NCBI GenBank assembly: GCA_024760905.1
Contig: CM045745.1
Coordinates: 11,775,282 to 11,839,281, forward strand
Reading direction: 5' to 3'
DNA from: Plotosus lineatus
Taxonomy: Eukaryota > Chordata > Actinopteri > Siluriformes > Plotosidae
DNA length: 64,000 nucleotides
In this document: in pieces, positions 34,372 to 46,022 of the stretch
How the letters are laid out: each line of letters opens with the position of its first letter
How positions within the stretch are numbered: the stretch's first letter is position 1
Translations under genes and position numbers: made by a program
The notes under the pieces: model-generated
The model's database searches: none
What the model was told of the DNA's origin: nothing
What the model saw: the letters and a program-made list of their open reading frames with translations, nothing else

Positions 34372-35928
34372 GTACCTTGCAGAATCAATTTGCAGTAATT
34401 ATGAATGAATGTTTTTTTGTTTTTTTTTTTAATGCCTTTAACATCCTTATCGGGCAACTAGCTCAGAAAATAAATCCTGCCCCACTCATGGTTTGACCAC
34501 AGCTATACACAATGTAAATTGTACATAGCATTTTTGAAAAAATTCCCGACACAAACCTGTCTGTAGTTCAGGCCCAAAATGTGCTATATGTAAACTATGA
34601 TCAGTACTCAACGACTATATGAACTTTGTTCTTGATCATTGTTTTATGTTTTGCTCTAATTTGATAAGAATTTGCTCTTTACTTTCACGTGCTGCAAGCA
34701 TGTAGGCAGCCATGTTGCAAAGAGATACACTGCTTGTTCCAAAATCCACCACCAGATGTCACACCTGTTTTCATGCAAGGCTAACACATGTACAATTGTG
34801 TGCTTAAATGTCCTATTGTGGAACTTATGCTTCTGAGACGGCAAAAAAGGCAGATGTACAATTGTACATTCAGCTGCTGAAGCAGTTATGATGGATTTTA
34901 TTTATTAAGTTTCTGAACCGCTTAATCTTAATTAGGGTCGCAGGGAGCCTTTATTTAAAAATGTTATGATTTTATACAGGATTGTATACTGTACATTCTT
35001 GTTTAGTTCTCATCGATCATTATGTGAAAGACAACAATAATATGTTGACCTGGAATATGGGCTTCTTATAATCTTTTACATTCCATAAAAATAATGCTGT
35101 TTGGAATCTTTAAAGCAAACTGACCATCATATGTTTTTCAAAAAGGTAAGATGGAATAGGGTTCTCCATGAAGATATCTAAAAGATAAATGAAAATTCTG
35201 CTATAATTGTGAAATATATAATCAAGGCTTGTCATGTCATGACAAGTTTGCCATAATTACACTTGCATAATAATAGCATTTTCCCCCTCGTTTCTGTAAA
35301 TACCGTCACACATGTAGTCAATTTGTACGTAAGAGTTTATATATATTTTATCTTAATCCTTCTTTCAATTTTATAAAAGATTTATGCAATAAATATGTGA
35401 ATTGATGCTTTGATTATGGTGCATGAAATCCACTCAGCCAAGAAAGTGTTGCCAAATGGGTTTCTTCCTGATTTATTTTTCTATTGTACCTTACTGTGTA
35501 ACAAGTGCCTTTCAGTACACACTAATGGTAAACTACGTAAAAGGCAAAAAGTACGGTTTGTTGGCACTTTAGGATATATAAGGTCAAAAGGTATTTTCGT
35601 TCCATGTCTTTTCACAGAGGAACTGTCGCTCAGAAGCTGTAGGCTCTGCAACTTTAAGTGAATAATTTTGAGCTTTAGATTACCTCATGTCTCATTTCTG
35701 ATCTATAAATAAAAATATTATTAAAAAACAGTCACACAAATAAAGTCATAGTTGAGCTCATGGACTATGGTTTGGATATTTATCGCATGTCCTCACAGGA
35801 AAAATAGTAAGACTGCAATGTCACTTAGTTGATATTGATTGGCTGTTATGAATCACTGACTTGCCTTTATGATGGGCAGCAAAAAATAAGATTTAATATT
35901 TATAAAGAACTGGAATAAAAAAAAAAAT
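34372..35928. other. Unclassified AT-rich sequence
   Basis: The only assignable part is a short L2/S2 tail scrap at about 34907-34949 (minus; 'tttctgaaccgcttaatc'). A frame of 83 codons at 35410-35661 has no known motif. Confidence 0.4.
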
Positions 35929-35944
35929 AGAGACTCCAACACTA

Positions 35945-36291
35945 CGGGGCAGTGGTGGTCTAGTGGATAGGGCGCAGGATCACTGATCCTAAGGTTGGGG
36001 GTTCAAGTCCCCACAAGATTGTCACTGTCCCCCCCAGTACAGCTAACTGGTTTATCAAAGGCGGGCCATGTCTGTCACTGTCGATGGTGAGAGGTTCGTG
36101 TGAAAGAACCATTGCTGACTTTCGTAAAGAGTAGCTGCAAAGCCGTCAGCGTGTTTCTGTCCCTTGCTAAAGGGTTGTGTCAGGAAGGGCATCCGACGTA
36201 AAAACCCATGCCAGATCAAATGTGCAAATCAGATGACTCGCTGTGGCGACTCCCGAGAAAGGGAAAAAGCCGAAAGAAGAAGAAGAAGAAG
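35945..36291 (+). mobile_element. S1 SINE (RTE-type tail)
   Basis: 16-bp duplications with one mismatch (35929-35944 and 36292-36307) flank it. The head is 'ggggcagtggtggtctagtg', B-box 'gggttcaagtcc' (followed by a small deletion). The tail runs 'gtgtcaggaagggcatcc', 'cgctgtggcgactcccg', 'aaagccgaaag' and (AGA)n. That tail matches the RTE LINE end. Confidence 0.92.
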
Positions 36292-36528
36292 AGAGACTCC
36301 TACACTAGCACTCAAACTCGTGCAGAAAATAAAACCAAAAACACAGTTTAGCTCAAGTGGGCTCATTAAATGTTCATTTAACTAACATAAGACATGGTAC
36401 ACGTAAAATGGGAATCAAAAAGACAGTAGAAATCAAACCTTTACTCGGACACCACATCAGGTATCTATCAGGAACTTTGCGTTTAAGCAGTGCATAAATC
36501 TGTTTATTATTTAAAATAATTCCCTATA

Positions 36529-37468
36529 CAATGGTACCTCACTTTATGAAAGCCTCACCAACCGAAAAATTCAGGTTACGAAACGCATTTTCCTAAAATT
36601 TTTGTCTCTGGATACAAAACAAGTTCACGTTACGAAAGTGTCATCTCAAAAATTCAAACGCGCCATTCAAACATTCAAACAGTGCCCAAGTTGCTTTCCC
36701 ATTGGTCTCCCAACACCCCGCCCCACTGGCCTCCCATTGGCTAAGAGGGAGATGAATCTCCGCAATACAGTACTGTACCCATAATGCTTTTCATGTACCT
36801 TTGACCCATTGTTCGTCACACGCATGAAGGAGAGTTGTACTGTTGGTTCGTGAGTTTCATGAGTTTTTTTGAGTGTGCTTATTGCAGAGTTATTTTTCGT
36901 TATTAATCATGAGCCCCAAGAAAGTGATTACCGGTGAGACTGAAAAGAAGAAGCGGGCCCCGTTATCAATTAAAGTAAAACAGGAGATGATAAAAAAATA
37001 TGAAAGTGGGATGCAGTTGAGTGAAATCGGATGAAATACCCCTCTACAATCGTAACGATATTGAAGCAGAAGGAGGCCTTTAAAGCAACAACCCCGAAAG
37101 GCCTCTCTGTGATATCGAAAAAGAGGTCGTCACTAAACGATGAGATGGAGAGACTGTTACTCCTTTGGATAAAGGAGAAAGAAATTGCCAGACATACAGT
37201 GATGGAGGCGATTATTTCGGAAAAAGCAACCGCCATATTTAAGGACGTCGTGAAGGAGGTAATTTTCTTTTACTTTTAACACATATTTCATACATATTTA
37301 AGACACAATTAGCATACTTTTATAATTTTTTAAGTGTTTAGGGGGTAGCATTGGGAGCCTTGGAACGAATCATGCGTTTTACATGTAAAATGCGGTTCAG
37401 TTTACGAAAAATGCAGATTACGAAAAAGGCGCTGGAATGAATTAATTTTGTAAAGTGAGGTACCATTG
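36529..37468 (+). mobile_element. pogo-A, copy 5, with transposase remnant
   Basis: TIRs start 'caatggtacctcacttta' and end 'taaagtgaggtaccattg'. TA precedes the left end; the right flank is TC. This is the longest uninterrupted pogo-A and the only one with recognisable protein-coding sequence, so it is closest to the parent element. CCAAT motifs ('cccattggtctccc', 'cccattggctaagag') lie 160-210 bp before the transposase ATG. Confidence 0.88.
36909..37279 (+). pseudogene. Tigger/pogo transposase N-terminal remnant
   Basis: An ATG at 36909 opens a 41-codon frame: a basic start (MSPKKVITG..EKKKRAPLS) followed by IKVKQEMIKKYESGMQLSEI, which is the CENP-B-type N-terminal helix-turn-helix. A stop at 37032-37034 and a frameshift follow. 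The second frame (from 37031) gives YPSTIVTILKQKEAFKA, the recognition helix, then LSVISKKRSSLNDEMERLLL and MEAIISEKATAIFKDV, the start of the Tc5-type DNA-binding domain. The DDE catalytic domain is absent. It would bind the TIRs but cannot transpose. Confidence 0.87.
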
Positions 37469-37469
37469 T

Positions 37470-38007
37470 CCATCCAAACACTTTTAGATAAAAATATCAG
37501 GTTCAGAATAAATTGATGAAATGCTAAATTCATAATCAAGCAAAAAGCCATATATCACATGTTTAACACATGGTTTGAAATTTTCCAGAGCAATCAGTAA
37601 AGAGATGTACGACTCCATATGCCCCTTTATACCATACTGTGCTTGAGCACCTGTCTAATTCCAGATTCTTTCCCTCCTGATGACCCCGGGCGTCCTCTTT
37701 CCTGCCCATCTCGATTACAAAGAGAAATGGTGCGCTCGCCACATGTACACCTGCTTGAGACATCACTTTTACAAGCTGAATGACTGAAACATGGCTGATC
37801 CCTTCACACCTGCTTGAAAACTCCCTTTTTTGAACGGGGTCGGTTGAAAGGCATAGTGGTTGTAGTAGTGAGGTCGTGTTGCTCAAAGTTGACTAATTCA
37901 CAGATATGTAATTTATTTATTTACTTATTTATTCTTTTTTTTTCTTTCTCTATTTTTTTAGTCATATCCAGTTCCCACCCCTCAAGTATTGCCTATAACA
38001 TACAACC
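37470..38007. other. Unclassified sequence
   Basis: No element recognised. A 107-codon minus-strand frame at 37563-37886 has no known motif. Confidence 0.4.
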
Positions 38008-38335
38008 AGCACCACATGTACATGCCCCCAACGTGACATGCGATACTCCCACCAGCTTGTTTACAAACTGCTGTGAAAGTGGCCTAAGACACTTAGAGGA
38101 AAGGTGCGATGCCCCCATTTTTGTACGAATAAGCTCACAGACGTCCATGGATTGGCTGGTGATTGCTGTGAGTGATAGGATCGTATGCCATCCCTTCCTC
38201 CCATGAGAGCTCAGCCAATTAGCGCTCACGGACTCAGTCGCGGTCGCAGATGGCTGCAGCATCAATATGGATTCGAACTTGCAGTCATCAGTTTAAGAGT
38301 CACGAACCCTGTTGATGCGTCACCCGGGAGTGTAT
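38008..38335 (-). mobile_element. Possible old tRNA-derived SINE
   Basis: 'tatggattcgaacttgcag' is a good complement of a tRNA B-box, followed by 'catcagtttaagagtcacg', as in other fish SINE heads. It lies with 'gctcagccaattagcgctc' in a GC-richer block. Ends and target duplication are not visible. Confidence 0.35.
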
Positions 38336-38345
38336 TCATTGGTCT

Positions 38346-38805
38346 GTTTGTTTATTTATTAATTCAAAAAATTGTATTTTTGAAATATTAAAAACGGTAA
38401 AGTTTAGGCAGTTCTACCTAGGTGATTGATTATCGTTTAAGAAAGTGATGATAGCCGAGTTGTGCTCTTATTCCACACATTAGAAATTATAAAATGAACT
38501 ATAATTTCATAAAGGTCTGCTCTTAATTGTGTGTTGGACACATTGCAGTGCAGAGTCCAAAGTACTGTATTTCTCATGTAAACAGTGTCAAGACAGTTAA
38601 ATTGAATTACACTAAAATTCCTGACAGGTTGGAACCAATTCAGTGAAATCACTTTGGAGGAACAAGATGTTCAAATATATTTCCATTTCTTTTAAATATC
38701 TTTGGAGAATCCTAAGACTGCAATCACTATTTTTTTACAATATTAATTCGAAATTAATTCCTACTACTGTATACAACACCTTTTTTTTTTACATTACTAT
38801 TACAT
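38346..38805. other. Unclassified AT-rich sequence
   Basis: No recognisable element. Confidence 0.4.
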
Positions 38806-38807
38806 TA

Positions 38808-38912
38808 AAATAAGTGGGCAGCTGGAGCCAATCCCAGCTGTTTTTAAATGAGAGACATGGCATACCTTGAACAGGTCTACAGTCTACCGCAGGGTTAACA
38901 CAGACACAAAGG
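38808..38912 (-). mobile_element. L2/S5-type SINE tail fragment
   Basis: 'gctggagccaatcccagct' and 'ctaccgcagggttaacac' are the complement of the L2-like tail region. Confidence 0.55.
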
Positions 38913-38916
38913 GCTA

Positions 38917-39262
<346 letters not shown>

Positions 39263-39263
39263 G

Positions 39264-39605
39264 CAGCAGTGGTGGCCTGGTGGTAAAGGTGCTGGATCAC
39301 TGATCCTAAGGTTGGGGGTTCAAGCCCCACTTTCCATGGGTTACCACTGTGTCCCCCCCACCCCCCACCCCTCCATGCAACTAACTGGGTTGTCAAAGGC
39401 TGGCCATTTCTGTCACTGGTTATGGTGGGAGGTTCATGTAAAAGAACCATTGCTGACTTTCAACAAGTGTAGCTGCAACCTGTGATGGCCTGGCACACTG
39501 TCCAGGGTGTACTCTGCCTTCACCTGGAGTCGGCTGGGATGGGGAGCGCCAGCCTCCCCGCAACCCTAATTGGCATTAAACATTACAGAAAATGAATGAA
39601 CGAAC
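39264..39605 (+). mobile_element. S2 SINE
   Basis: The head is 'cagtggtggcctggtggta' with B-box 'gggttcaagccccac'. The common body is followed by the L2-type tail 'ccgcaaccctaattgg' to 'gaaaatgaatgaacg'. A C-rich insertion lies near 39350-39372. Confidence 0.85.
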
Positions 39606-39607
39606 AG

Positions 39608-40095
39608 ATTAATACGGTATATTAATTAATTAATTTTCAAAGCAATTAATCATCATTCGGTTCACGGAAATTCTGGTTCCCATCTCAGCCCAATCTGGGC
39701 GAAGGCAAGGTACACTCGGGGCAGTTCATCAGGGCTTCACAGGGCTAATAGGGAATAGCAAAATCAATATCAAACAACCATTCAGTGTCATATTCACAGC
39801 GAGGTTATTGATCTATTGTGCATGGGCAGTGGGACTAAAACAGATAAAACTCACACAAGCACTGGGAGAACATACAAGACGCCACACAGAACAGTCCCTG
39901 CTAGCCACGGGATTAAACCAGGACCAGAAGTGCTAATCTTTGTGGCGTAAAGGAAACACAGCCATATTAATATTTTCTGAGCTGTCACAAACACCAAGAA
40001 TTGTATATGTGAAACAATATGCATCAAGCAATTAGAATTCTTAATTACATCAAATTATCTGTAGTTACTGTCACAATTACAGTGATGCATCGAGA
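39608..40095. other. Mostly unclassified; eroded SINE-tail text at about 39660-39940
   Basis: Phrases such as 'cccatctcagcccaatctg' and 'gggagaacatacaagacgc' suggest a very old S5-like copy on the minus strand, too degraded to bound. Confidence 0.4.
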
Positions 40096-40234
40096 TACGA
40101 GGATCCCTCACTTTCCGCGGTTGATTGAGACCGAGATCCCCCGGCGACCACCAAAATCTACAAAGTAGGATCGACCCCCCCCAACTCACCCCCCTGATTG
40201 ACGTATATGTAGATGTACATGTATATGTGTATAT

Positions 40235-40474
40235 CTTCTTCTTTTCCTTTCGGCTGTTCCCTTCAGGGGTCGCCACAGCAAATGATCTGCCTCCATCTCT
40301 CCCTATCCTCTGCATCTTCTACTCTTACTCCAACGACCTTCATGTCCGCCTTCACCGCATCCATAAATCTTCTCTTTGGTCTTCCTCTGGGCCTTTTGCC
40401 TGGTAGTTCCAACCTCAGCATCCTACGACCAATATACTCACTATCCCTCCTCTGTACATGTCCAAACCATCTCA
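40235..40474 (-). pseudogene. RTE LINE 3' end nested in pogo-B
   Basis: Perfect 18-bp duplications 'acatgtatatgtgtatat' lie at 40217-40234 and 40475-40492. The minus-strand frame encodes the last part of the RT: MLRWFGHVQRRDSEYIGR, then the RGRPKRRFMDAVKADM block and the final RWRQIICCGDP, as in the 61.7-kb copy. It is only 240 bp long, so strongly 5'-truncated but undamaged in frame. Confidence 0.93.
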
Positions 40475-40517
40475 ACATGTATATGTGTATATAATATCAA
40501 TAAATACATATGCAATG

Positions 40518-40860
40518 GAGGGGCAGTGGTGGTCTAGTGGTATAGGGCACTGGATCGCTGATCCAAAGGTTGGGGGTTCGAGTCCCACTCTCCACAACGT
40601 TGTCACTGTCCCCCCCTGTGCAGCTAACTGGGTTATCAAAGGCCGGCCATGTCTGTCACTGTCTATGGTGTGAGGCATGTAAAAGAACCATTGCTGACTT
40701 TCGTAAAGAGTAGGCTGCAAAGCCGTCAGCGTGTTTCCGCCCTGCGATGGCCTCGCGAGCTGTCCAGGGTGTACTCTGCCCTCGCCCTGAGTTGGCTGGG
40801 ATGGGCACCAGCCTCCCCGCGACCCTAATTAGGATGAAGCGGTTACAGAAAATGAACTGA
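40518..40860 (+). mobile_element. S2 SINE nested in pogo-B
   Basis: Perfect 12-bp duplications 'acatatgcaatg' lie at 40506-40517 and 40861-40872. It has a complete head (B-box 'gggttcgagtcccac'), body and tail ending 'gaaaatgaactga'. It looks young. Confidence 0.93.
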
Positions 40861-41239
40861 ACATATGCAATGCGATAAATACTTAGAATAACAGTTACAT
40901 ATTCAAAAATAATGCATATGATGTAAATAAAATATAAATACACACACATACAGACGTGCGCATGCACGCACTCAGATGCGTACATCACACCAATGTAAGT
41001 AGTTTTGATGGGAGGTTTTGTGAGGTTTTGGGTTGTTTTTTGTTTTGTGCTTGTTCAGGGTTTTTTTTTTTTTTTTTTTTTTTTTTCATAATTGGCCTTG
41101 TTTTTGTGGCATTTTCCATAACTTTTTCCCCTATTCTTCCTTAATTTCCTCATTTTTAATTCGATGAGTAATTTAAAAAAAAAACGCGATGCACTGAAGT
41201 CGCATGAATTGAAGCGCGAAGTAGCGACGGATCCCTGTA

Positions 41240-42252
41240 TACGGCCTGATAAATTAGTAGTCTGATGCAAGTACCTAGTGTAACTCTTTACTGATGCAAC
41301 TGTATTTTATTACAGAGATAAAGATTTTAATGCAACTTGAGCTGAAATTCGATCGATCGTTTATTAAGGGTGAGAGCCACTCAGTGTATCACCATCCATT
41401 TCACAGATTTGATCAGAAACAAGCCAGAAGGATACTGCTCTGCATGTGATATCACGAAGAGGACAGCTGAAGCATAAGAGAACCATCACTTAACATGAAT
41501 GGCCCACAGAAAACTATGCATTCATATCTCGCTGATGGACAGGCAGGGATATCCCATTTCAACAGCAGATGAAACACTGTACTTCTACTAAGATACCGAA
41601 ATCCCCACTGACTGATGTATAAAAAGGTTCAGTTCTCCCTCAGTGCCCACCAGGTCATAAATGAGTGAATTTACCTTCGGATGAAAGCCATGCTGTGTGT
41701 AAGATATCGTATCCATACCATAGTGCACAAGGCAAATGAAGTGGAAAGGACTGACAATGACAACTGAGATTAATGTCCAATATAAGACTCCTACTATGAG
41801 GAATACTTTGTTATAAAATATACGCCAGTATTTGAAATAATCCAGGAATGTGGATTCTATCAATTGTGATTTAATGATACACATGCTACATTAAAATAAT
41901 ATAAATAAAAATAAATCAAACGTATTTTGGAAATCATTAGCTTGACCCGACACAGTCCCCATTTATCTAAAACAGAATGTTTTAATATGAGATTGCAGGC
42001 ATCAAACTCTAATTGAGTTTATGTGAAAAAAAATAGAAATATCAAATTGGTCAGTACAAATAACGTGAGGTGAACAAAGACTTATGTTTTATGAATTAAT
42101 AAAGATTTTTTTCTTTTGATTGAATTTTGGAAAATTTCCCAGCTTTCCAGGAAATTAAGTTTGTGATCAAAATATCGAAAACATTTGGAAAAAACAAGCA
42201 AACAAACAAAAACCCAACATTATTGAGGAGAGACTGGTAAAATTTACAGAAA
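41240..42252. other. Unclassified sequence
   Basis: No recognisable element. Frames lack known motifs. Confidence 0.4.
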
Positions 42253-42254
42253 TA

Positions 42255-43048
42255 AAGGGATTCTTCACTTTCCGCTGTTAATTGGGACCAAAATCTCCCG
42301 CGACCACCGAATTCCGTGAAGTAGGATCGACCCCCCCCAAACTCCCCTGACTGACATATATGTACATGTATATGTATATATGTCTGTCTTCCTTTCGGCT
42401 TTTTCCCTTTTACTCGGGAGTCGCCACAGTGAATCATCTGATTCGCACGTTTTTTTAATTTGGCAGAGGTTTTTACGTCGGATGCCCTTCCTGTCACAAC
42501 CCTTTTTAGCAAGGGACAGAAACACGCTGACGACTTTGCAACTCCTCTTTACGAAAGTCAGCAATGGTTCTTTTACATGCCTCTCACCATAGACAGTGAC
42601 AGACATGGCCCGCCTTTGATAACCCAGTTAGCCGCACGGGGGGGGGGGGCAGTGACAACCCTGTGGAGAGTGGGACTTGAACCCCCAACCTTAGGATCAG
42701 CGATCCAGCGCCCTATACCACTAGACCACCACTGCCCCCTACATGTATATGTATATATAATATCAATAAATGCATATCCAATGCTATAAACATGAAAAAA
42801 TAATGCATAAGATGGAAATAAAATATAAATACACACACATATAGACGCGCGCACACACACACTCAGATGCGCGCCTCGCATAAAAATGTAAGTACTTTTG
42901 ATGGGAGGTTTTGGGTTGTTTTTTGTTTTTGTTTGTTTGGGGGGTTTTGTATAATTGGCCTTGGTTTGCGGCATTTTCCTTAACTTTGTCCCCTATTCTT
43001 CCTTAATTTCTTTATTTTTTAATTCGATGAATTAAAAAATAAAAATAC
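42255..43048 (+). mobile_element. pogo-B, copy 6, right end lost, carrying S1
   Basis: The left end 'aagggattcttcactttc' is a mutated TIR after TA. The interior follows the family to 'taattcgatgaatta', but the last ~50 bp and right TIR are missing. An S1 SINE occupies 42382-42739. Confidence 0.83.
42382..42739 (-). mobile_element. S1 SINE nested in pogo-B
   Basis: Perfect 19-bp duplications 'tacatgtatatgtatatat' lie at 42363-42381 and 42740-42758. The minus strand has a complete tRNA-like head (to 'ccaccactgcccc' at 42739), body and RTE-type tail. Its target 'tacatgtatatgtatat' is nearly the same pogo-B site used by the RTE LINE in copy 5. Confidence 0.94.
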
Positions 43049-43192
43049 GGTTCTGTGTATTTATGACTGAATGTATTATATTTAATACCAGACTAAGATG
43101 TATAATTTATTTTCTTATTTTCATTGTTTGAAAACTGTGCGTAATATACTTGATCCCTACATAAAAAGGAACTATTTATTCATGAATTTTCT

Positions 43193-43555
43193 CATCATTC
43201 ATTATTTATTTTCTGAACTGCTTAATCCTAATTAGGGTAATGGGGAGATTGGTGCCCATCTCAGCTGACTCAGGGTGAGGGCAGGGTACACCCTGGACAG
43301 CTCGCCAGCCCATCATAGGGCTTATAGTCTCACAACCATTCACACTCTCTTTCACACTTAGAGGTGTTTAGAACAGCTAATTAGCCTACTGTGCGTGATT
43401 TTGGACTGTGGGAGGAAACTGGAGTACCCGGAAGAAACCCATGCAGGAACGGGGAGAACATGCAAACTCCACACGGAAACACCCGAGATGGGAATCAAGC
43501 CCAGGCCTTCTTGCTGTGAGGCGGACGTGCTAACCACTACGTCACCATGCCACCC
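43193..43555 (-). mobile_element. S5 SINE, near complete
   Basis: The complement runs from the L2-like tail ('ttttctgaactgcttaatc') through the core ('agaacatgcaaactcc', 'gactgtgggaggaaact') to a tRNA-like head ('gtgctaaccactacgtcac'). This is the best preserved S5 in the window. Confidence 0.85.
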
Positions 43556-45174
43556 ATTAATTAATTATTATTAGTAGTAGTAGTAGTAGTAGTAATAGTA
43601 GTACTGTACTTAGTAGTTATTAATACAACGTTTGAGTGATGATCACGTGATGTGGTGCTGGGCTGGGAATTATGAGAATTGGAATTCTTAGACCTGGTGG
43701 TAGCGAATGTGGACAGATTATTGAACGGGCTCTATTTGCTAGTCTAAAATGGTATTTGGATAAAAAAAAAAAATCACACATTAACATAGTTTATGTCCAA
43801 ATAATTCAGCCAAAAACCCCATTTGTCTGTGGGACACCACTAGTGGTTTAAATGCTAAAGCAAATGGCGTGGTGTTTCTCCAAGGAAAATAAGGCGCCTG
43901 TAAAAGTAACAGCGCCTTAAGCCAAGAAACCCAAGCATGACTGGCATCAACCACTTATATAGAATACCGTATGAATTGCGACACCTGTTTAAGATCTCAT
44001 CAGTTATGCTGTCCTTTCCAGGCATCCTAAAAATCTCACCCACAACTGGATTTATTTACCTCTTGTCACTGTGTCCATAAGGTCAGCCAAAGCAGCTGTA
44101 AATGGCACTGATTACAGTTCTATATTTTCTTCCCATGAAGCACATCTGGAGAAGGCGCTATGGACAAGGCAGACACGGTCATTTGACTTTCTGTATAATA
44201 CACAAGGACCCATTTCATGACCTCGAAGCTATGTGCCATGACATTTATTATCAAACCAGTCACTGGTGGGATTTTTGTTTGTTTGTATTTATGGTAGTGC
44301 TTTAAATCATGTGTAACCTTTACTGATCTATATATTATCCACCACACCTAACATATGGCTCAAAGATTTCATTCAGCTGTGCAAACAGAACAAAATCACT
44401 GAGCATAGTCAGTACTCTGTTCTGCCAATACATACACTCTAAATTAAGATGTTGCTTTAAAGGTTCACAAATGAAGCTTTCGATGTCCGCGTCTTTATCT
44501 ATTGCTCGGCCACCCAAGAATTGCATACATACAGCACTGCCATTGAGATATTCTTGATTTTTCACTCTTTATTTTCTGAGCGGAGATATTTTGCTCCTAT
44601 AGTCACAAGGATTAACTTTCTAGCTAATCAGCAATCCATCTTCCATGAGTCAACACAAACTACAAGCAAAGAAGGGCCCACTGTGTTTATCATGGCCACC
44701 ATACACAAGAGCCTGTCCGTTTCAGTAGCAGCTTTGACATTGTGGAGCCATCGATATATATATATGCTCTTTTTTTTTTGGGAAGAAGTACATCAACAGT
44801 ATGCCAAATATTATCATTTAGGTTTCCGTATTTAGCAACAAAGATATATACAGTAAGATACTGTACTTGTGTTTCTTCCAGCTTTGTGGTCATTGAAGAC
44901 AGATTTAATTATTCAAATATTATGTGTTCTGCAGCAGAACCAATTCAGCCAAGTGCATAAAAATATAATGAGAAAATATGGGTCTGTGTTTATTTTAGAG
45001 CAGCGCTAACAACCATGGGAACTTCTCAGCACTTAGATTATAGCTGACGTGCTAATGGTCATGTTTGGTCATAATTCATGCTTCGTACCCACACCCCGTT
45101 TTCTTTCTCGACATGTCACTGTGTAGCGTTGACACAGATTTAAAGTTAAACGTTTTGCTTACCGTAAACAGGTT
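43556..45174. other. Unclassified sequence, includes (TAG)n
   Basis: A TAG repeat lies at about 43570-43603. A short hairpin is formed by 'aaggcgcctgt' and 'acagcgcctt' near 43890-43917. A 76-codon minus-strand frame at 44335-44565 has a globular-looking composition but matches nothing I know. Confidence 0.4.
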
Positions 45175-45496
45175 GGGTGGCTTGGTGGCATCATGGTTAG
45201 TATGCTCGACTCACAGCAAGAAGGACCTGGGTTGAAGTAAAGGGCTTGGCAAGGAAGTTTCTTTGTGGAGTTGTTCTCTCTTTTCTTGCATGGGTTTCCT
45301 CCAAGGAACTTCTTTTTCTCCTTCACAGTCCAAAGACATTCACATTAGACTTGATGACTGTTTTAAAGTGCCCCAAGGTGTACGTGTGAGTGGTTGTGTG
45401 AGTGTTGGCTCTGCGACAAGCAGTGTACCCTGCTCTCACCCTGAATTTGGCTGAAATAACCTCCATTCTCTCTGCAAACCCGAGTCGGTTTAAGTA
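45175..45496 (+). mobile_element. S5 SINE
   Basis: The tRNA-like head 'gggtggcttggtggcatc' has a damaged B-box ('ctgggttgaagtaaag'). The core 'cagtccaaagacattcac' and a weakened L2-like end follow. Confidence 0.75.
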
Positions 45497-45775
45497 GAAA
45501 TTGGTTCTCCTGAAGATCACTGTTGTTAACAGTCCACCATCAGTTTGAGGATACACTACCATTTTGGCACACCTCAATTTTTGGGGGGTTTATTGACATT
45601 TACACAGTTTCATGTCTCATTGTACTCAGTGTACTGTACTCTGAGTCACTACAGTTATATAGTCAGGAACTTTCCAATAGGTCTAACGCCGGGATCGAAT
45701 TCGATAATTAAAAGTTCAACTTTGTCTTCAGATATCTTCAGGTAAGATGAGCATGTGTGCGTCCGAGTACCCATA

Positions 45776-46022
45776 ACACCTGAAACTTCTATGAACGCAT
45801 GTGTTTGCTCCATCAGTCAATAACTCAGTGGAGTAGCCAATTCTTGCAGATGTTGCAGCTGAACACACTCATGGCATTCTTTTGACGATGGAAATCAAAT
45901 ATTGTTTTGGAACTTCCTCCTAACACTCTTGCAGAAATTACCACAAAGTGTTGCGCTTCTTGGTTGCTTTTCCAGTACTCTGTTGTCCACTTCATCCCAA
46001 ACCAGCCCGATAAGATTTAAGT
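45776..46022. mobile_element. Possible Tc1-like non-autonomous fragment
   Basis: 'cttgcagaaattaccacaa' and 'gtccacttcatcccaaacc' recall internal text of Tc1-like MITEs in fish. No inverted ends were found. It stops next to a hAT element. Confidence 0.35.

Larger units (their letters stand above)
40098..41237 (+). mobile_element. pogo-B, copy 5, carrying two retroposons
   Basis: Left end 'cgaggatccctcactttc' and right end 'agcgacggatccctg' are flanked by TA. It contains an RTE LINE end (40235-40474) and an S2 SINE (40518-40860), each with its own target duplication. Removing both leaves about 530 bp, the usual pogo-B size. A T-run of about 26 bp lies at 41061-41086. Confidence 0.88.

Noticed and set aside
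35945..36020. tRNA-like sequence with A and B boxes as a possible tRNA gene
   Set aside because: The same head occurs in more than a dozen copies joined to SINE bodies, and it does not fold into a convincing cloverleaf by eye.
43890..43917. Short hairpin 'aaggcgcctgt' / 'acagcgcctt'
   Set aside because: Ten-base arms with a gap are expected by chance in 64 kb, and there is no following T-run or known context.
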